Origin: Poronia punctata
Lineage: Eukaryota > Ascomycota > Sordariomycetes > Xylariales > Xylariaceae
DNA: 36,889 bases
Reading direction: 5' to 3'
Assembly: GCA_022579005.1 (NCBI GenBank)
Contig: MU401765.1
Span: 1-36,889, forward strand
Shown here: positions 33,602-36,889 of the stretch, in pieces
Layout: each line of letters begins with the position of its first letter
How positions within the stretch are numbered: the first letter of the stretch is position 1
Notes under the pieces: generated by a model
Seen by the model: the letters and a program-made list of their open reading frames with translations, nothing else
What the model was told of the DNA's origin: nothing
Database searches by the model: none
Made by a program: the position numbers and the translations under genes

Positions 33602-33604
33602 AAA

Positions 33605-33775
33605 AATAATATAGCTTTACTAAGTAAATTTAAAAAGTAATAATTATAGCTAGTTTATATTATTTAAAAAGTTATAGCTTTGCTAAGTAAATTTTAAAAG
33701 TTATAGCTATAATAAGTTATTTTAAAAAATTATAGCTATAGTAAGTAAATTTTAAAAGTTATAAACTTTATTTTT
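33605..33775 (-). repeat. Satellite array, inverted block 1 continued
   Basis: Units such as AAGTAAATTTAAAAAGTAAT and AAGTTATTTTAAAAAATTAT followed by AGCTATAGT, in the same orientation as 31095-31450. This is the other side of the transposon insertion. It ends in TTTATTTTTACTAACTTAAG. Confidence 0.8.
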
Positions 33776-34005
33776 ACTAACTTAAGTTTATAGCTATATT
33801 ATAGCTAATTTTAAATAATATACCTAAATAGTTATTAGTAGTGCTTAACGCTAAAAAAAGCTTTTTATAAAAATAAAAATGTTTTAATAATAAATATTTT
33901 TTATTTTTTAAAAAAAAAATTAATTGCTTTTAAAAACATTTTTTATAAAAAACTAAATGCTTTAAAAATATAATTAAACTTAAGTTTATAAGATATAAGC
34001 TAGCT
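33776..34005. other. Spacer with a possible foldback (33846-33965)
   Basis: Non-satellite AT-rich spacer between the inverted block and the next forward block. ACTTAAGTTTATA occurs near its start (33779) and end (33978) in direct orientation. Between them, GCTAAAAAAAGCTTTTTATA with AAAATGTTTT pairs with AAAACATTTTTTATAAAAAA with TAAATGC, giving a possible 120-bp hairpin. Pairing of such AT-rich arms has modest significance. Confidence 0.4.
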
Positions 34006-36660
34006 ATAACTTTTTTTTACTTTTTTATTTACTTTTTTTAGCTATAGCTTTAAATTTTACTTTTTATAGCTAAAACGTTTTTAACTATATTTTTTTAGTT
34101 ATAGCTTTAAAAATTATTTAACCTAACCTTTTATAGCTTTAAATTTTAATACCTTTAGTTATAGCTTTAAAAATAACTTAACTTAAACCTTTTAGTACTT
34201 AGCTTTAAATTTTACTTTTTTAGGTATAGCTTTAAATTTTAACTTTTTTAATAATAGCTTTAAATTTAAACCTTTTTAACTATAACCTTTTTAATTACCC
34301 TTTTTAATTATAGCTTTAAAAATTACTTAACTTAACCTTTTATAGCTTTAAATTTTAGTACTTTTAATTATAGCTTTAAAGTTACTTAACCTAACCTTTT
34401 ATAGCTTTAAATTTTAGTACTTTTAATTATAACTTTAAAAATAACTTAACTTAAACCTTTTAGCACTTAGCTTTAAATTTTAATACTTTTAATTATAGCT
34501 TTAAATTTTACTTTTTTAGCTATAGCTTTAAATTTTAACTTTTTTAATAATAAGTTTAAATTTTAACCTTTTTAACTATAACCTTTTTAGTTACCTTTTT
34601 TAATTATAGCTTTAAAAATTACTTAACCTAACCTTTTATAGCTTTAAATTTTAATACTTTTAGTAATAGCTTTAAAAATAACTTAACTTAAACCTTTTAA
34701 TACTTAGCTTTAAATTTTAACACTTTTAATTATAGCTTTAAATTTTAACCTTTTTAATAATAGCTTTAAATTTAAACCTTTTTAGCTATAACCTTTTTAA
34801 ATACCCTTTTTAGTTATAGCTTTAAATATTATTTAACCTAACTTTTTATAGCTTTAAATTTTAACTTTTTTAAGCTTTTAACTTTAAAATTTACTTTATT
34901 TTAATTATAAGTTTAAAAATTATTTAACTTAACTTTTTATAGCTTTAAATTTTAATACTTTTTAGCTTTAGCTTTAAAAATTATTTAACTTAACTTTTTA
35001 TAGCTATAATTTAAACTTTTTAACTTTAGCTTTAAAATTTAACTACTTTAATTATAGCTTTAAATTTTATTTTTTATAACTATTGCTTTTTTAACTACTA
35101 TTTTTAGCTATAACTTTAAACTTTAACCTTTTAGCTTATAGCTATAGCTTTAAATTTAAACTTATTAACTTTTAATTTTAAAAATTACTTAACTTAGTTT
35201 TAATTTTTATTTTTTATAACTATAACCTTTTTAGTTACTTTTTTTAACTATAGCTTTAAATTTTACTTACTATAATTATAATATTTTTAACTATTTTTTT
35301 AGCTATAGCTTTAAATTTAATCCCTTTAGCTTTTAGCTTTAAAAATTACTTAACTTAACTTTTTATTACTTTAAATTTAAATTTTTAACTTTTTTACTAA
35401 TAGCTTTAAAAATAACTTTTTTAGCTATAACCTTTTAATTATTTTTTTAGCTTTTAGCATTAAAATTTATCTTTTTTAGTTATAGCTTTAAAAATAATTT
35501 AGCTTAGCTTTTTTAGCTTTAAAATCTACTTTTTATAGCTATAACTTTTTTAGTTACTTTTTTCTTTTTAGCTATAGCTTTAAATTTTAATACTTTTAAT
35601 TATAGCTTTAATATAACCTTTTTAGCTTTTAACTTTAAAATTTACCTTTTTTAGTTTTAACCTTTTTAGTTATTTTTTATAGCCTTAGCTTTAAAAATTA
35701 CCTTAGCTAACTTTATTACTTTATAGCTTAAAAATTATTTTTTTAAGTTATAGTATTAAAAGTTACTTAACTTAACTTTTTTAGCTTATAGCTATAGCTT
35801 TAACTTTAAACTTTTTAACTTTTAACTTTAAAAATTATTTAACTTAGTCCTTTTATTTACCTTTTTAGCTATAACCTTTTTTAATTACTTTTTATAGCTA
35901 TTATATTTTTAACTACCTTTTTTAATTATAACTTTAATATTTAACCTTTATAATTATAACTTTTTTAATTACTTTTTATAGCTATAACTTTTTTAATTAT
36001 CTTTTATAACTATAGCTTTAAATTTTAAGCTTTTAACTTTTAATTTTAAAAATTATTTAACTTAGCTTTTTTATTTACTTTTTTTAATTATAGCTTTAAA
36101 TTTTACTTTTTATAGCTATACTCTTTTTAATTATAACTTTTAAAATTATTTAACTTAACTTGTTTTAGCTATAACCTTTTTAGTTACTTTTTATAGCTAT
36201 AGCCTTTAATTTTAATACTTTTAATTATAACCTTTTTAACTACTTTTTTAATTATAGCTTTAAAAACTACTTAACTTAACTTTTTTAGCTATAACTTTTA
36301 TAATTATCTTTTAGCCTTTAAGTATAAAAATTACTTAACTTAACTTTATATAGCTTTAAAAATAACTTTTTATAGCTATAGCTTTAAATTTTAAGCTTTT
36401 AATAATTAACTTTAAAAATTATTTAACTTAGCTTTTTTATTTTCTTTTTTTAGCTATAACTTTTTTAGCTACTCTTTTAACTTTTAGCTTTAAAAATAAC
36501 TTAATTTAATACTTTTAGCTTTTAGCTATATCTTTTTTAGTTATTTTTTATAGCTATAACTTTTTAGTTACTTTTTTTAGCTTTTAGCTTTAAAAATTAC
36601 TTATACTAAGCTTTTTATTTACTTTTTTAATTATTACTTTTAAAATAACTTTTTATAATT
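34006..36660 (+). repeat. Degenerate satellite array, forward block 2
   Basis: The same unit families as block 1 in the same orientation, here with a visible higher-order pattern. Around 34090-34900 a segment of roughly 230-300 bp recurs several times, ordered TTACTTAACCTAACC, TTTTATAGCTTTAAATTTTA, TACTTTTAATTATAGC, then AACTTAACTTAAACC and TTTTAGCACTTAGC. Variation between copies is mostly C/T. Confidence 0.85.
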
Positions 36661-36689
36661 ATAAATATTATAATTACTTTTAATAGCTA

Positions 36690-36889
36690 TAAATAATATA
36701 AGTTATTTTAAAAAGTTATAGCTATAGTAAGTAAAATTTAAAAGTTATAGCTATAATAAGCTATTTTTAAAAGTTATAGTTATAGCAAGTAAATTTAAAA
36801 AGTTAAAGTTATAGCTTTAATAAGTAAATTTTAAAGCTATAGCTTTGCTAAGTAAATTTAAAAAGTAATAGTTATAGCTAATTTAGGTT
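36690..36889 (-). repeat. Satellite array, inverted block 2 (runs off the window)
   Basis: It starts with AAATAATATAAGTTATTT, the same inversion junction as at 31095. It continues with AGTAAAATTTAAAAGTTATA-type units and ends at the window edge in GTAATAGTTATAGC, matching the same part of block 1 near 31380. The forward-then-inverted arrangement is therefore a repeated higher-order structure. Confidence 0.85.

Noticed and set aside
1..36889. Mitochondrial or Plasmodium-like AT-rich genome
   Set aside because: No organelle genes, tRNAs or AT-rich coding frames are present. The CpT-only C context, copia relics and islands of normal composition point to a RIP-mutated fungal nuclear region.

Overview
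The window is a gene-free, extremely A+T-rich block: only about 10-15% G+C in the lines I counted by hand. Almost every remaining C is followed by T and almost every remaining G is preceded by A. CpA, CpG and CpC are nearly gone and TpA is everywhere. That is the end state of repeat-induced point mutation (RIP), so the best reading is a heterochromatic transposon graveyard (AT isochore) in a filamentous ascomycete (Pezizomycotina). I cannot name the species. I found no intact protein gene, tRNA or rRNA.

The left two thirds is a stack of dead Ty1/copia LTR retrotransposons. They are recognisable only because short catalytic blocks of reverse transcriptase (RT) and RNase H still read through in the right frame, with Asp codons turned into Asn codons. 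Element A (+ strand, about 5035-9396) lacks a recognisable 5' end. Element B (- strand, 20539-28705) is a copy of the same family, with both 221-222 bp LTRs. A and B face each other as a large inverted pair around an 11.1 kb centre. That centre holds copia D (- strand, RT to RNase H at about 12560-13823). D is split at position 13824 by copia C (- strand, 13824-20060, LTRs of 384/385 bp). A probable upstream piece of D lies at 20061-20538. Positions 1-5034 and 9397-12559 are equally degraded repeats that I could not assign.

Element B carries a 2.6 kb insertion (24036-26624), proven by the uninterrupted empty site in A. It looks like a DNA transposon, possibly hAT-like, with imperfect terminal inverted repeats and many copies of a subterminal ACAACGCTTGT motif. 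Its two ends are the only stretches of normal base composition in the window, while its middle is as RIP-degraded as the rest. The right part holds a TTGG microsatellite, a 12-bp minisatellite and a nested composite palindrome.

From 28808 to the right edge the window is a degenerate satellite built from related units of about 27-40 bp (core TTTAGCTATAACCTTTTT). It runs in one orientation (28808-31085), flips (31095-31450), is interrupted by a 2.1 kb inverted-repeat DNA transposon relic (31455-33601), resumes flipped to 33775, and then repeats the forward-then-flipped pattern (34006-36889). A 94-bp foldback element marks the border between element B and the satellite.

The features form no working system. 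The window records successive insertion, RIP mutation and satellite growth. The most interesting points are the mosaic escape of the 2.6 kb insertion from RIP, the composite palindrome inside it, and the orientation-switching satellite.
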